Shown: positions 26,818 through 36,327, numbered from the stretch's first letter. The stretch is 64,000 nt of DNA from Mycolicibacterium mucogenicum DSM 44124 (GCF_005670685.2 NZ_CP062008.1:4464001-4528000); one strand, 5' to 3'. Numbers and translations are program-made. Notes: generated by a model from the sequence alone, not told the origin.

Positions 26818-27298
26818 CCTTTCCCGAAACACGTTGCCGCCGAGCGGCTGTCAAGATTTCCTCGGCCGTCTCGAGCATCGCGTCCTCACCACGCCGTAGG
26901 TCGACAGGCTGACCGGCGGCGCGACGAAGCACCATGCCGGCGAGCGTGTTGTTGGTCGTGCTGGGCACGATCAACACAGTCGCGGTGGCATCACTCCCGC
27001 GCACCGTCATGATGTGTTGGGCCCGACCCCGCCAATCCCGCCAATTGAGATTCGGCGGATTGTGCAGGGGCGACCAGTTGATGTCAACCTCGACGATCTT
27101 CCCCAGCCGGTCATTCAGAACCGACATCAGGCCAGCGAATTCGTCCACCAGCGCGCCCGTGTACGGCCACCAAGCACCGTCGATCCGACGACCGAGCGTG
27201 TCGGCCAGGCACAGCCGGACGGGTTTGTCTACGCGCACCCGTTGCGTGACGTACGCCATCAGATTGCCGCTGAATGCAGAAGCCGACTGGTGCGCCAT
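26807..27298 (-). CDS. DUF5994 family protein, paralogue of the gene at 26030
   Basis: A 163-residue protein if ATG 27298 is used; in-frame ATG 27262 (MAYVTQRVRV) and the longer frame to 27334 are alternatives. The core VRLCLADTLGRRIDGAWWPYTGALVDEFAGLMSVLNDRLGKI matches the other DUF5994 protein (DGAWWP, LxxVLxxRLGxI), followed by an INWSP segment. The C-terminal part, with ETAEEILTAARR, also parallels GILAAAQHA of its paralogue. Function is unknown. Its 3' end lies inside the shared terminator hairpin with cspA. Confidence 0.72.
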   Translation of the reverse strand: MAHQSASAFSGNLMAYVTQRVRVDKPVRLCLADTLGRRIDGAWWPYTGALVDEFAGLMSVLNDRLGKIVEVDINWSPLHNPPNLNWRDWRGRAQHIMTVRGSDATATVLIVPSTTNNTLAGMVLRRAAGQPVDLRRGEDAMLETAEEILTAARRQRVSGKVLD

Positions 27299-27457
27299 TC
27301 CATGACAAGTCCTAACGGTCGGTGCCGCGATCACCCACCGGCAGAATCACACATAGACATCCGCTGCCAATGACTTCGAGCGGAGCCGCCAAGCAACAAA
27401 TGACGCGGCTCTACCTATGACGCTACGCCGCATCTATGGCTAAGCGCCTCGCAACCG

Positions 27458-28324
27458 TCAGTCGCTGTACTCCGCGGTGCCGTCTTCGAGCACCAGCCGG
27501 GCGTTGCTGCCGTCGGCCCCGGCGGCCTCGGTACGGAACACCGCTTGCCCGGGCTCGGTGCGCCACACCGAGGTCGTCAACGTCTCGCCGGGGAACACCG
27601 GAGATGTGAAGCGCGCCCCGACGGCCTTGATCTTGGCGGCGTCACCGCCGGCGAGCTCGGCGACCAGGACGCGGCCGGCGACGCCGTAGGTGCACAGGCC
27701 GTGCAGGATCGGCTTCGGGAAGCCGGCGAGGGTCTGCGCGAACCATGGGTCGCTGTGCAGCGGGTTTCGGTCGCCGGAGAGCCGGTAGATCAGCGGCTGA
27801 TCCTCGGTGGTGGGTAGCGCGACGACAGCGTCGGCCGGACGATCCGGGATGTCCGGCGCCGCCGCCCGCTCCCCTGGCTGCCCGCCGAAGCCACCCTCGC
27901 CGCGGATCACCGCGGTCGACCAGGATTCGGCGATCACGTTCCCGCTGTCGTCGGTGGCAGTGCCCTTGAACGTCAGGATGGCGTTCTTGCCCTCGCCCTT
28001 GTCCTGGATGTCCACCACCTCGGAGCCGACGTTGAGTCGGCCCGACGGCGGCAGCGGCGCGTGCAGCCGAATCTGCTGGCTGCCGTGCAGCAGCTTGCCG
28101 AAGTTGAAACTGCCGACCTCCCCGACGGCGCCCCAGGCCGGGCAGCAGATCACCGCGTAGGTGGGCAGCACCTGCTGGTCGATGCCATGGCTGTTCTCCG
28201 TGGTGAATGCCAAATCCTTCGTCCCGCAACCCACTCCGAGCGCGTAGAGCAGGGTGTCGCGTTCGGTCCATTCGAAGGGCTGCGGTGCGGTCTTGGCTCC
28301 GATGGCATTGGGGTTGATCGGCAT
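27458..28324 (-). CDS. htdY: MaoC-like (3R)-hydroxyacyl-thioester dehydratase
   Basis: A 288-residue double hot-dog protein from ATG 28324, close to the 290 residues I recall for Rv3389c (HtdY). The hydratase 2 motif is in the C-terminal half: YRLSGDRNPLHSDPWFA with the Asp and His catalytic pair, then FPKPILHGLCTYG. The N-terminal half keeps the fold but not the catalytic motif, as in two-domain MaoC hydratases. It would hydrate or dehydrate (3R)-hydroxyacyl-CoA or ACP in fatty or mycolic acid metabolism. It is divergent from acrA1, the same arrangement as in M. tuberculosis. Confidence 0.88.
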   Translation of the reverse strand: MPINPNAIGAKTAPQPFEWTERDTLLYALGVGCGTKDLAFTTENSHGIDQQVLPTYAVICCPAWGAVGEVGSFNFGKLLHGSQQIRLHAPLPPSGRLNVGSEVVDIQDKGEGKNAILTFKGTATDDSGNVIAESWSTAVIRGEGGFGGQPGERAAAPDIPDRPADAVVALPTTEDQPLIYRLSGDRNPLHSDPWFAQTLAGFPKPILHGLCTYGVAGRVLVAELAGGDAAKIKAVGARFTSPVFPGETLTTSVWRTEPGQAVFRTEAAGADGSNARLVLEDGTAEYSD

Positions 28325-28403
28325 TCGGCGGTTCTCCCTCAGAGGTGGGTGTGACAAATCCGGACCTTACGCGCTATTGACCTCGGCCCGCGAGAGGTTC
28401 ACG

Positions 28404-30449
28404 ATGACTCGCATGCGATATGTCGTTACCGGCGGTACTGGGTTTATTGGCCGCCGCGTCGTCAGCCGGATTCTGGCTCAGCACGACGAAGCCACCCAGC
28501 ACGATCTCGGCACCGCCGAGGTATTCGTTCTCGTCCGTCGGGCCTCGTTGGCCCGCTTCGAAGAACTGGCCGCGGAATGGGGTGACCGGGCAAAACCCCT
28601 GGTTGGGGACCTCACCTCCGCGGGTCTGGGCCTGGCCGATCTGGCCGATCTGGGTCCGATCGACCATGTGGTGCACTGCGCCGCGATCTATGACATGACC
28701 GTCGATGCCGCTACCCAGCAGGCCGCCAACGTCGAAGGCACCCGCGCGGTGATCGAGTTGGCGCGCGGTCTCGGTGCCACGCTGCACCACGTGTCGTCGA
28801 TCGCGGTGGCCGGCAATTACCGGGGCGTTTTCACCGAAGACGACTTCGACGTCTCACAGGAGCTGCCGACGCCCTACCACCAGACCAAGTTCGAAGCCGA
28901 GCAGCTGGTGCGCGCCACCGCGGGTCTGCGGCACCGGATCTACCGGCCGGCCGTCGTGGTCGGCGACTCCCAGACCGGCGAGATGGACAAGGTCGACGGG
29001 CCGTACTACTTCTTCGGCGTGCTGTCGCGACTGGCGGCGCTGCCGAGGTTCACGCCGATGATGGTGCCCGACACCGGCCGCACCAACATCGTGCCGGTGG
29101 ACTACGTTGTTGAAGCCGTCGTCCATCTCATGCATGCGGACGGCCGCGACGGTCAGACGTTTCATCTGACGTCTCCGAATCCCATTGGGCTCAAAGACAT
29201 CTATCGCGGCGTCGCATCGGAGGCCGGCTTACCGCCGTTGCGTGGCACGTTGCCGAAGGCGACGGCGGCTCCGGTACTCAAGGCCACCGGGCGGGCCAAG
29301 GTCCTGCGCAACATGGCGGCCATCCAGTTGGGCATCCCGGGTGAGGTGCTCGACGTCGTCGATCTGGCGCCGTCGTTCGCCTCCGAAGCCACTGTGGCGG
29401 CATTGCAGGGCACCGGCATCGTGCTGCCCGAATTCGCTTCGTACGCACCGAAGCTGTGGCGTTACTGGGCCGAGCACCTGGACCCGGACCGGGCTCGCCG
29501 GGACGATCCGCGCGGCCCGCTGGTCGGGCGCAACGTGATCATCACGGGTGCCTCGAGCGGTATCGGCCGGGCCTCGGCCGTCGCGGTCGCCGAGCGCGGT
29601 GGGCGGGTGTTCGCCTTGGCCCGTAGCGCTGACGCCCTCGACGAGCTGGTTACGGAGATTCGCCAATTCGGCGGCGAGGCCTACGCTTTCACGTGCGATG
29701 TCGCCGACGGCAGTTCGGTGGAGCACACCGTCAAGGACATCCTCGGCCAGTTCGGCCACGTCGACTATCTGGTGAACAACGCCGGCCGCTCGATCCGTCG
29801 TTCGGTGGTCAATTCGACCGACCGCTTCCACGACTACGAGCGCGTGATGGCGGTCAACTACTTCGGCGCGGTCCGGATGACGCTGGCGCTGCTGCCGCAC
29901 TGGCGCGAACGCCGGTTCGGTCACGTGGTCAACGTGTCGAGCGCCGGGGTGCAGGCCAACAGCCCGAAGTACAGCGCGTATCTGCCGAGCAAGGCGGCGC
30001 TGGACGCGTTCTCGGAAGTGGTTGGCACCGAGACTCTTTCGGACCACATCACGTTCACCAACATCCACATGCCGTTGGTCCAGACTCCGATGATCGCGCC
30101 GTCGAAGCGGCTTAATCCCGTGCCGCCGATCACCGCCGAACACGCGGCGGCGATGGTGGTGCGCGGTTTGGTCGAGAAGCCGGCCCGGATCGACACCCCG
30201 ATGGGCACGCTGGGCGACCTCGGAAACTACTTCACGCCCAAGCTGTCTCGCCGCGTGCTGCACCAGTTGTACCTCGGCTACCCGGATTCGGCGGCGGCCC
30301 GCGGTGTCACCGAAACCCCGCTGCCGGTTGACCGTCCGGAACGACCACGCAACCCGCGCCGGCCTAAACGGCCTCTCGCGGCCGGCAAGGTCCGGGTGCC
30401 CCGGCCGGTCAAGACCGCGGTGCGGCTGATCCCGGGTGTGCATTGGTAG
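28404..30449 (+). CDS. acrA1: two-domain SDR protein, fatty acyl-CoA reductase type
   Basis: A 681-residue protein; GAGAGG precedes ATG 28404 (ATG 28413 is an alternative). The N-terminal extended SDR has YVVTGGTGFIGRRV and an active-site YHQTK. The C-terminal classical SDR starts near residue 375 with NVIITGASSGIGRAS and has NNAGRS and YLPSK. The last 45 residues are basic and proline-rich. This matches AcrA1 (Rv3391), annotated as a multifunctional enzyme with acyl-CoA reductase activity and likely to make fatty aldehydes or alcohols. Its neighbour htdY supports a lipid role. Confidence 0.87.
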   Translation: MTRMRYVVTGGTGFIGRRVVSRILAQHDEATQHDLGTAEVFVLVRRASLARFEELAAEWGDRAKPLVGDLTSAGLGLADLADLGPIDHVVHCAAIYDMTVDAATQQAANVEGTRAVIELARGLGATLHHVSSIAVAGNYRGVFTEDDFDVSQELPTPYHQTKFEAEQLVRATAGLRHRIYRPAVVVGDSQTGEMDKVDGPYYFFGVLSRLAALPRFTPMMVPDTGRTNIVPVDYVVEAVVHLMHADGRDGQTFHLTSPNPIGLKDIYRGVASEAGLPPLRGTLPKATAAPVLKATGRAKVLRNMAAIQLGIPGEVLDVVDLAPSFASEATVAALQGTGIVLPEFASYAPKLWRYWAEHLDPDRARRDDPRGPLVGRNVIITGASSGIGRASAVAVAERGGRVFALARSADALDELVTEIRQFGGEAYAFTCDVADGSSVEHTVKDILGQFGHVDYLVNNAGRSIRRSVVNSTDRFHDYERVMAVNYFGAVRMTLALLPHWRERRFGHVVNVSSAGVQANSPKYSAYLPSKAALDAFSEVVGTETLSDHITFTNIHMPLVQTPMIAPSKRLNPVPPITAEHAAAMVVRGLVEKPARIDTPMGTLGDLGNYFTPKLSRRVLHQLYLGYPDSAAARGVTETPLPVDRPERPRNPRRPKRPLAAGKVRVPRPVKTAVRLIPGVHW

Positions 30450-30464
30450 GCACCGATATAGACG

Positions 30465-30506
30465 GCGACACCTGGTCCCAGCAATGGGGCTCGGACCAGG
30501 TGTCGC
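30465..30506. terminator. 14-bp hairpin between acrA1 and amt
   Basis: GCGACACCTGGTCC (30465-30478) pairs exactly with 30493-30506 across a 14-base loop, in the 67-bp gap between the convergent genes. Confidence 0.7.
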
Positions 30507-30516
30507 GGTATCGAGG

Positions 30517-31761
30517 TCAGACCAATTCGTACGCCGGGTCCCGATGCAGGGTCGAGTCGATGCCCTCTTCCTCCTCTTCCGCCGAGATACGCAGCCCCAT
30601 CATCTTCTTGATGACAAGGGCGATGACGAGGGCCACCGTGAACGAGTAGGCCAGGACTGACCCCGCGGCAACGGCCTGCTTGAGCAGCAGGTCTGCGCCG
30701 CCGCCGTACAGCAGTCCGTTGACGCCGTTGGGCATGCCCGAGCTGGCGAAGAAACCGATCAGCAGCGTGCCGACGATGCCACCGACGAGGTGGACGCCGA
30801 CGACGTCGGTCGAGTCGTCATAGCCGAACTTGTGCTTGAGCCCGATGGCGAACGGGCAGATCACCGCCGGGATGAAGCCGACGAAGATGGCGCCGACCGG
30901 GGTGACGGCGCCACACGCGGGAGTGATGGCAACCAGACCGGTGATGGCGCCGGAGGCGGCGCCGATGCCGGTGACGTGGCCGTCCTTGAACTTCTCCACC
31001 AGGAGCCAGCCCAGCGTGGCCGCGCACGTCGCGACGAACGACGTGACCATGACGATCGCCGCCGGCTTGCCTGCCGACAGCGCCGATCCACCGTTGAACG
31101 CGTACCAACCTGCCCACAGCAGACCGGCGCCGAGCAGGATGAGCGGCACGTTGTGGGGCTTGCGTGACGACCAGGTGGCCGACCGGCCGAGCACCAGCGC
31201 GACGGCGAGCGCGGCCGCGCCCGCGTTGATGTGGACCGCCGTGCCACCTGCGAAGTCGATGGCGTGCAACTTGTTGGCGATCCAGCCACCCTTGGCGTCA
31301 CTCGTGACGACGCCGTCGACCGCGAAAACCCAATGGGCGACCGGGAAATAGACCAGAATCGCCCACGCCGTCGCGAAGGTCATCCAGGCGGCGAACTTCA
31401 TCCGGTCGGCCGCGGCACCCGAGACGATCGCCACGGTCAGCGCCGCGAAGAGCGCCTGGAACAGCGCGAACAAGCTGACGGGCAGCCCGTTGATGGTGGT
31501 CATCGGGTCCAGGAGGTTCTTCATCCCCGCGAATTCGGTGAAACTCCCGACGAATCCACCGTAGGAGGTACCGAATGTCATCGAGAAGCCGAACAACACC
31601 CACAGCACTCCGACGACCGCCACGGCGCCGTACGTCATCAACATCATGTTGGTCGAGCTCTTCACACTGACCATGCCGCCGTAGAACAGGGCCAGCCCAG
31701 GGATCATGATCGTGAGCCCAATGATGCAACAGAGCATGAATGCTGTTGTTCCGGTGTCCAT
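30517..31761 (-). CDS. amt: ammonium transporter, Amt family
   Basis: A 414-residue protein from ATG 31761, with GGAGG 5 bases upstream. It has about 11 membrane segments and the Amt signatures: FYGGMVSVKSSTNMMLM, DFAGGTAVHINAGAAALAVALVLG with the first pore His, and DDSTDVVGVHLVGGIVGTLLIGFFA with the second. The C-terminal EEEEEGIDSTLHRDPAYEL tail is the part that usually contacts PII protein. It imports ammonium in nitrogen limitation. It is divergent from a glutamine-synthetase-like gene, and the shared spacer holds a probable GlnR site. Confidence 0.93.
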   Translation of the reverse strand: MDTGTTAFMLCCIIGLTIMIPGLALFYGGMVSVKSSTNMMLMTYGAVAVVGVLWVLFGFSMTFGTSYGGFVGSFTEFAGMKNLLDPMTTINGLPVSLFALFQALFAALTVAIVSGAAADRMKFAAWMTFATAWAILVYFPVAHWVFAVDGVVTSDAKGGWIANKLHAIDFAGGTAVHINAGAAALAVALVLGRSATWSSRKPHNVPLILLGAGLLWAGWYAFNGGSALSAGKPAAIVMVTSFVATCAATLGWLLVEKFKDGHVTGIGAASGAITGLVAITPACGAVTPVGAIFVGFIPAVICPFAIGLKHKFGYDDSTDVVGVHLVGGIVGTLLIGFFASSGMPNGVNGLLYGGGADLLLKQAVAAGSVLAYSFTVALVIALVIKKMMGLRISAEEEEEGIDSTLHRDPAYELV

Positions 31762-31861
31762 TTCGCCTCCTCGCAGGTTCGTGGGCACACGCTATGCCCG
31801 TCTCGGGACAGTAGACATTGTTTTCTTTGCGTAGACGATATGGTGCGCGTAACAAGCTTGT

Positions 31862-31888
31862 GAACGACCTCGTAACGCCGAAGTTACG
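31862..31888. promoter_or_regulatory. candidate GlnR binding array between amt and glnT
   Basis: AC dinucleotides at 31864, 31875 and 31886 are each separated by 9 bases (AC-n9-AC-n9-AC), embedded in GTAAC/GTTAC-type words. The mycobacterial GlnR consensus is AC-n9-AC. The array lies about 100 bp from amt and 80 bp from glnT, the right place to activate both under nitrogen limitation. Confidence 0.6.
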
Positions 31889-31966
31889 TAGCTGCTGTTG
31901 CAATCCCCAACTTCGCCGTGTCTACTATTGAGAAACGATGATTCCTATCAGTAGTCGGGAGTTGGC

Positions 31967-33304
31967 ATGACGAAGCCCAACACACTTGCGGAATTGGCCG
32001 CGGAGGCGGGAACCAAGTTCATCCTCGCGCTCTTCGTCGACCTGAACGGCAAGCCGTGCGCCAAGCTGGTGCCGGTCGAAGCGGTCGACGAACTCGCCGC
32101 CGACGGAGTCGGGTTCGCCGGCTACGCGGTCGGCGCGATCGGCCAGGAGCCGAAGGACCCCGATCTGGTCGCCATGCCCGACCCTGCGTCGTTCACGCCG
32201 ATCCCCTTCGTCAAAGAGGGCCTGGCTCTTGTGCATTGCGATCCGCATGTCAACGGCGAGCCGTGGCCGTTCGCGCCGCGCAACATCCTCAAGGCCATGA
32301 TCCAGCAGGCCGCCGACGCCGGATTCGAACCGTGGATCGGCGCCGAGGTCGAGTATTTCCTACTCAAGCGGAACGCCGACGGCGCATTGGTGCCGGCCGA
32401 TGACCAGGACACCGCGGCCCAACCGTGTTACGACGCCCGCAGTGTCACCCGGATGTACGACCATCTGTCATCGATCAGCACTGCCATCAACGGTCTGGGC
32501 TGGGGCAACTATGCCAACGACCACGAGGACGGGTCCGGCCAGTTCGAACAGAACTTCAATTACGCCGAGGCGCTGACCACCTGTGACCGCGTCATCACCC
32601 TGCGTTACCTGCTCAACGTGATGGCTGCTGAACGGGGCATGATCGCCACGTTCATGCCGAAACCGTTCGCGAACAAGACCGGATCCGGCCTGCACATGCA
32701 CATGTCACTCACCAGTGGCGGCGCCCCGGTGTTCCCCACGGAGCCCCACGAGGACGACCGCGGCCTCGCGATGTCCGCGACCGCGTACTCGTTCATCGCC
32801 GGCATCCTCGATCACGCATGCGCCATGCAAGCGGTTATCGCGCCAACGGTCAACTCCTACAAGCGAACCGGCGCCATCTCGACGGCGTCGGGTGCGTCCT
32901 GGGCGCCGCGCTTTCCGACCTATGGCGGCAACGACCGCACCCATTACGTGCGCGTCCCGGACAGCAGTCGCATCGAAATGCGCGGAGCCGACGGTTCGGC
33001 CAACCCGTATCTGGCGGCGGCCGTCGCACTCGCCGCCGGACTGGACGGCATCAAGCGGGCTGCTGACCCCGGCGCCCTGGGCACGGGACCGAAACAGGAA
33101 CGCCTCCCCGCCACTCTGTTGCACGCGATCGAACGGCTGGAGACCGACGAGGTGATGACCGGCGCACTGGATGCCGCCATCCCGCCCAACACCGATATCC
33201 CCAGTGTCGCCGCCTATTTCGCCCGTCTGAAGAAGACCGAGTTCTGGGACTGGCATTCCGCGGTCGGCGCGTGGGAACACGAGCGCTACCTCACCGCTTT
33301 CTGA
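31967..33304 (+). CDS. glnT: type III glutamine synthetase-like ligase (glutamate-ammonia or glutamate-methylamine ligase)
   Basis: A 445-residue protein. The glutamine synthetase beta-grasp and catalytic domains are visible: VDLNGKPCAKLVP, GAEVEYFL with metal-binding Glu, EDGSGQFEQNFNY, the GSGLHMHMSL metal block, and the late PTVNSYKR and SRIEMRGADGSANPYLAAAVALAAG blocks. This subgroup, GlnT or TIGR03105-like, is shared with gamma-glutamylmethylamide synthetase. Its companions here are the three split glutamate synthase-type genes, as in N-methylglutamate pathway clusters, so methylamine or ammonia could be the substrate. The two cannot be told apart by eye. Confidence 0.85.
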   Translation: MTKPNTLAELAAEAGTKFILALFVDLNGKPCAKLVPVEAVDELAADGVGFAGYAVGAIGQEPKDPDLVAMPDPASFTPIPFVKEGLALVHCDPHVNGEPWPFAPRNILKAMIQQAADAGFEPWIGAEVEYFLLKRNADGALVPADDQDTAAQPCYDARSVTRMYDHLSSISTAINGLGWGNYANDHEDGSGQFEQNFNYAEALTTCDRVITLRYLLNVMAAERGMIATFMPKPFANKTGSGLHMHMSLTSGGAPVFPTEPHEDDRGLAMSATAYSFIAGILDHACAMQAVIAPTVNSYKRTGAISTASGASWAPRFPTYGGNDRTHYVRVPDSSRIEMRGADGSANPYLAAAVALAAGLDGIKRAADPGALGTGPKQERLPATLLHAIERLETDEVMTGALDAAIPPNTDIPSVAAYFARLKKTEFWDWHSAVGAWEHERYLTAF

Positions 33305-33369
33305 GCACGGCAACAAAACCTCTGTCGGCCAACAACATCGGGCCGCGACGAGAAAGGACCAGTAAAACC

Positions 33370-34281
33370 ATGTGCGGAATCGTCGGGTTGCACCTGCGCA
33401 ACCCCGAGCTCTATCCCAGGCTGGGTGAACTGTTGGCCGGCATGCTGACCGCCATGGAGGCGCGCGGCGCCGACTCCGCCGGGATCGCCGTGTATGGAGA
33501 CCCCCAATGGTCACCGCCGGGTCAGAGCACCATCTCGCTGATCGAAGTCGGCGAGTCCCGCGAACAGGTCGCGGAAGCACTCGGCGCCCGCCTGGGCGCC
33601 GAAATCACCGTAATCGCGCGCGATGTGACGTATCTGGTGTCGGCGTCCACGACACCCGAGGCACTACTCGCGGCGGCCAAGGTGGAGTACCCGCACGCCC
33701 TCGTCGGGGGATTCGGCACCGATGTGGCGGTGCTCAAGGGTGTCGGCACGCCCACGTCGCTGGTCGGGAATTGGGGGCTGGCCGGTGCACAGGGCTGGCA
33801 GGGCGTCGGTCATACCCGGATGGCCACCGAATCGGCAGTGACGCCCAGTGGCGCACATCCGTATGCGGTGGGCCCGGATCAGTGTTTGGTGCACAACGGT
33901 TCGTTCGCCAACCATGCCGGTATCCGGCGCGACCTGCGCGCCGCCGGCGTCGAATTCGATTCCGAGAACGACACCGAGGTCGGTGCCCGCTTCGTGGCCC
34001 ACGAGCTGGCCGCGGGATCCGATGTCGAGCAGGCACTGACCGATCTGACAACAACATTCGACGGCTTCTACACGCTGCTGGTCTCGAACAGCGACAGCTT
34101 CGCCATCGTGCGCGACGCCATCGCGTGCAAGCCCGCGGTGATCGCCGAAACCACGGACTGGGTGGCCATGGCATCGGAATTCCGCGCCCTGGCGCATCTT
34201 CCGGGGATCGAGGACGCCCGCATCTGGGAGCCCGAACCCGAAGTGGTCTACGCCTGGAGCCGAGAGGCGGTGCCGGCATGA
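33370..34281 (+). CDS. class II glutamine amidotransferase subunit (GlxB/MgsA-like)
   Basis: A 303-residue protein that begins MCGIVGLHLRN, with Cys 2 as the expected nucleophile after Met removal. Ntn amidotransferase motifs follow: VGHTRMATESAVTPSGAHPY, LVHNGSFANHAGIRRDL and SENDTEVGARFVA. It corresponds to the free-standing glutaminase domain of glutamate synthase, releasing ammonia (or methylamine from gamma-glutamylmethylamide in MgsA). It overlaps the next gene by ATGA, so the subunits are made together. Confidence 0.88.
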   Translation: MCGIVGLHLRNPELYPRLGELLAGMLTAMEARGADSAGIAVYGDPQWSPPGQSTISLIEVGESREQVAEALGARLGAEITVIARDVTYLVSASTTPEALLAAAKVEYPHALVGGFGTDVAVLKGVGTPTSLVGNWGLAGAQGWQGVGHTRMATESAVTPSGAHPYAVGPDQCLVHNGSFANHAGIRRDLRAAGVEFDSENDTEVGARFVAHELAAGSDVEQALTDLTTTFDGFYTLLVSNSDSFAIVRDAIACKPAVIAETTDWVAMASEFRALAHLPGIEDARIWEPEPEVVYAWSREAVPA

Positions 34282-34958
34282 GCGACGCACCAACAACTTT
34301 CGACCTTTCGGCCGTGAGTCTGCGTGACGTGAATGCGGCCCTGCACGCCGACGGCATCGACGGCCAGTTCGTCATCACCAATCCCCAGGGCGCACACAAC
34401 GTCGCCGTCGGGGTCAACTCGCCGGTCGAGATCACGGTCCACGGCCATGTCGGTTACTACGCCGCCGGCATGAACCAGAAGGCCGAGATCACCGTCAACG
34501 GCAATGCCGGACAAGGTCTGGCCGAGAACATGATGAGCGGTGTCGTCCACGTCACCGGCGACGCATCGCAATCGGCGGGCGCCACGGGGCGAGGCGGACT
34601 GCTCGTCATCGACGGCAATGCCGCCGCCCGGTGCGGCATCTCGCTGAAGGGGCTGGACATCGTCGTCGGTGGCTCGGTGGGCCACATGAGCGCGTTCATG
34701 GCGCAGAAGGGCCGCATCGTCATCCGCGGTGATGCCGGTGACGCCCTCGGTGACTCGATCTACGAGGCCCGGCTGTACGTCCGAGGAGAAGTGAAATCCC
34801 TTGGTGCGGACTGCATCGAGAAGCCGATGGAGGCCGAACACCTCGAGGAGCTCGCGGGCCTGCTCAAGGCGGCCGGCTACGACGACGACCCGGCCACGTA
34901 CCGGCGCTACGGCTCGGCACGCAACCTCTATCACTTCCAAGTACACAACTCCTACTGA
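34278..34958 (+). CDS. glutamate synthase alpha-C-terminal (GXGXG) domain protein (GlxC/MgsB-like)
   Basis: A 226-residue protein starting within the previous stop. It consists mainly of right-handed beta-helix repeats: ITVHGHVGYYAAGMNQKAEITVNGNAGQGLAENMMSG and GDASQSAGATGRGGLLVIDGNAAARCGISLKGLDIVVGG, in pieces giving the GxGxG-like repeats of the GltB C-terminal or FwdC/FmdC domain. In glutamate synthase this domain is structural and joins the amidotransferase and FMN parts. The C-terminal tail ends RYGSARNLYHFQVHNSY. Confidence 0.88.
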   Translation: MSDAPTTFDLSAVSLRDVNAALHADGIDGQFVITNPQGAHNVAVGVNSPVEITVHGHVGYYAAGMNQKAEITVNGNAGQGLAENMMSGVVHVTGDASQSAGATGRGGLLVIDGNAAARCGISLKGLDIVVGGSVGHMSAFMAQKGRIVIRGDAGDALGDSIYEARLYVRGEVKSLGADCIEKPMEAEHLEELAGLLKAAGYDDDPATYRRYGSARNLYHFQVHNSY

Positions 34959-34971
34959 TTGAGGCCAGCTC

Positions 34972-36327
34972 ATGACCTTCTCGGCAGACGACCGCGCCAA
35001 CCGCGGTCTACGTGAGTCCGCGACCTTCGACCGCGCCACCATCGCCGCCATCCACCGGGCAGCGGAGACCGGCATCTACGACATCCGCGGCTGGGGCGCC
35101 AAGCGCGCACTCCCCCACTTCGACGACCTCCTCTTCCTCGGCGCCTCGATGTCGCGCTACCCCCTCGAGGGCTATCGGGAGAAGTGCGGTACCGACGTGG
35201 TGCTGGGCGCACGGAATGCCAAATACCCACTGCACCTGGATATCCCGGTCACCATCGCCGGCATGTCGTTCGGGGCGCTGTCCGGCCGGGCCAAGGAGGC
35301 GCTCGGGCGCGGCGCCTCAGAAGTGGGTACGTCCACCACCACGGGTGACGGCGGCATGACGCCTGAGGAACGCGGCCACTCCAAACACCTTGTCTACCAA
35401 TATCTGCCGAACCGGTACGGGATGAATCCGGATGACCTACGCCGCGCCGACGCCATCGAGGTGGTGCTGGGCCAGGGCGCCAAACCCGGCGGTGGCGGAA
35501 TGCTGCTGGGCCAGAAGGTCTCCGAACGCGTCGCCGGGATGCGCGATCTGCCGCAGGGTATCGACCAGCGCTCGGCGTCGCGGCACCCCGACTGGACCGG
35601 CCCCGATGACCTGACCATCAAGATCAACGAGCTCCGTGAGATCACCGACTGGGAGAAGCCGATCTACGTGAAGGTCGGCGCGTCGCGCACGTACTACGAC
35701 GTCAAACTCGCGGTACACGCCGGCGCGGACGTCGTGGTGGTCGACGGGATGCAGGGCGGCACGGCGGCCACCCAGGAGGTCTTCATCGAACACGTCGGCA
35801 TCCCGACCCTGGCCGCGGTACCGCAAGCGGTGCAGGCCCTGCAGGAGCTCGGCGTGCACCGCAAGCCCGACGGCGTCCAATTGATCGTCTCGGGCGGTAT
35901 CCGCACCGGCGCCGACGTCGCCAAGGCGCTGGCGCTCGGCGCCGACGCCGTCGCGATCGGCACCGCCGCACTGATCGCGCTCGGCGACAACCACCCCAGG
36001 TACGAGGCCGCGTACGCCCAACTCGGCTCGGCGGCAGGCTTTTTCGACGATTTCCAGGATGGCCAGGACCCGGCCGGCATCACGACGCAGGACCCGGTGC
36101 TGCAGCAGGCACTGGATCCGGTCGACGGCGGCCGCCGCGTCGCCAACTACCTGCGGGTGCTGACCATGGAGGCACAGACCATCGCACGCGCCTGCGGCAA
36201 GGCGCACGTCACGCACCTGGAGCCCGAAGACATGGTTGCCGTGTCCATCGAGGCTGCCGCCATGGCACGGGTGCCCCTGGCCGGGACGTCGTGGATTCCG
36301 GGCCACTCCGCGGCAGGTGGTTTCTGA
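34972..36327 (+). CDS. glutamate synthase FMN-domain protein (GlxD/MgsC-like)
   Basis: A 451-residue TIM-barrel flavoprotein. Typical GltS motifs are PVTIAGMSFGALSGRAKEALGRGA, STTTGDGGMTPEERG, GQGAKPGGGGMLLGQKV, VDGMQGGTAATQEVFIEHVGIP and IVSGGIRTGADVAKALALGADAVAIGTAALIALG. The three-cysteine iron-sulfur ligand set of GltB is not evident; only isolated cysteines occur (EKCGTD, ARACGK). It should reduce 2-oxoglutarate iminated by ammonia or methylamine, giving glutamate or N-methylglutamate. It overlaps the next gene by TGATG. Confidence 0.88.
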   Translation: MTFSADDRANRGLRESATFDRATIAAIHRAAETGIYDIRGWGAKRALPHFDDLLFLGASMSRYPLEGYREKCGTDVVLGARNAKYPLHLDIPVTIAGMSFGALSGRAKEALGRGASEVGTSTTTGDGGMTPEERGHSKHLVYQYLPNRYGMNPDDLRRADAIEVVLGQGAKPGGGGMLLGQKVSERVAGMRDLPQGIDQRSASRHPDWTGPDDLTIKINELREITDWEKPIYVKVGASRTYYDVKLAVHAGADVVVVDGMQGGTAATQEVFIEHVGIPTLAAVPQAVQALQELGVHRKPDGVQLIVSGGIRTGADVAKALALGADAVAIGTAALIALGDNHPRYEAAYAQLGSAAGFFDDFQDGQDPAGITTQDPVLQQALDPVDGGRRVANYLRVLTMEAQTIARACGKAHVTHLEPEDMVAVSIEAAAMARVPLAGTSWIPGHSAAGGF

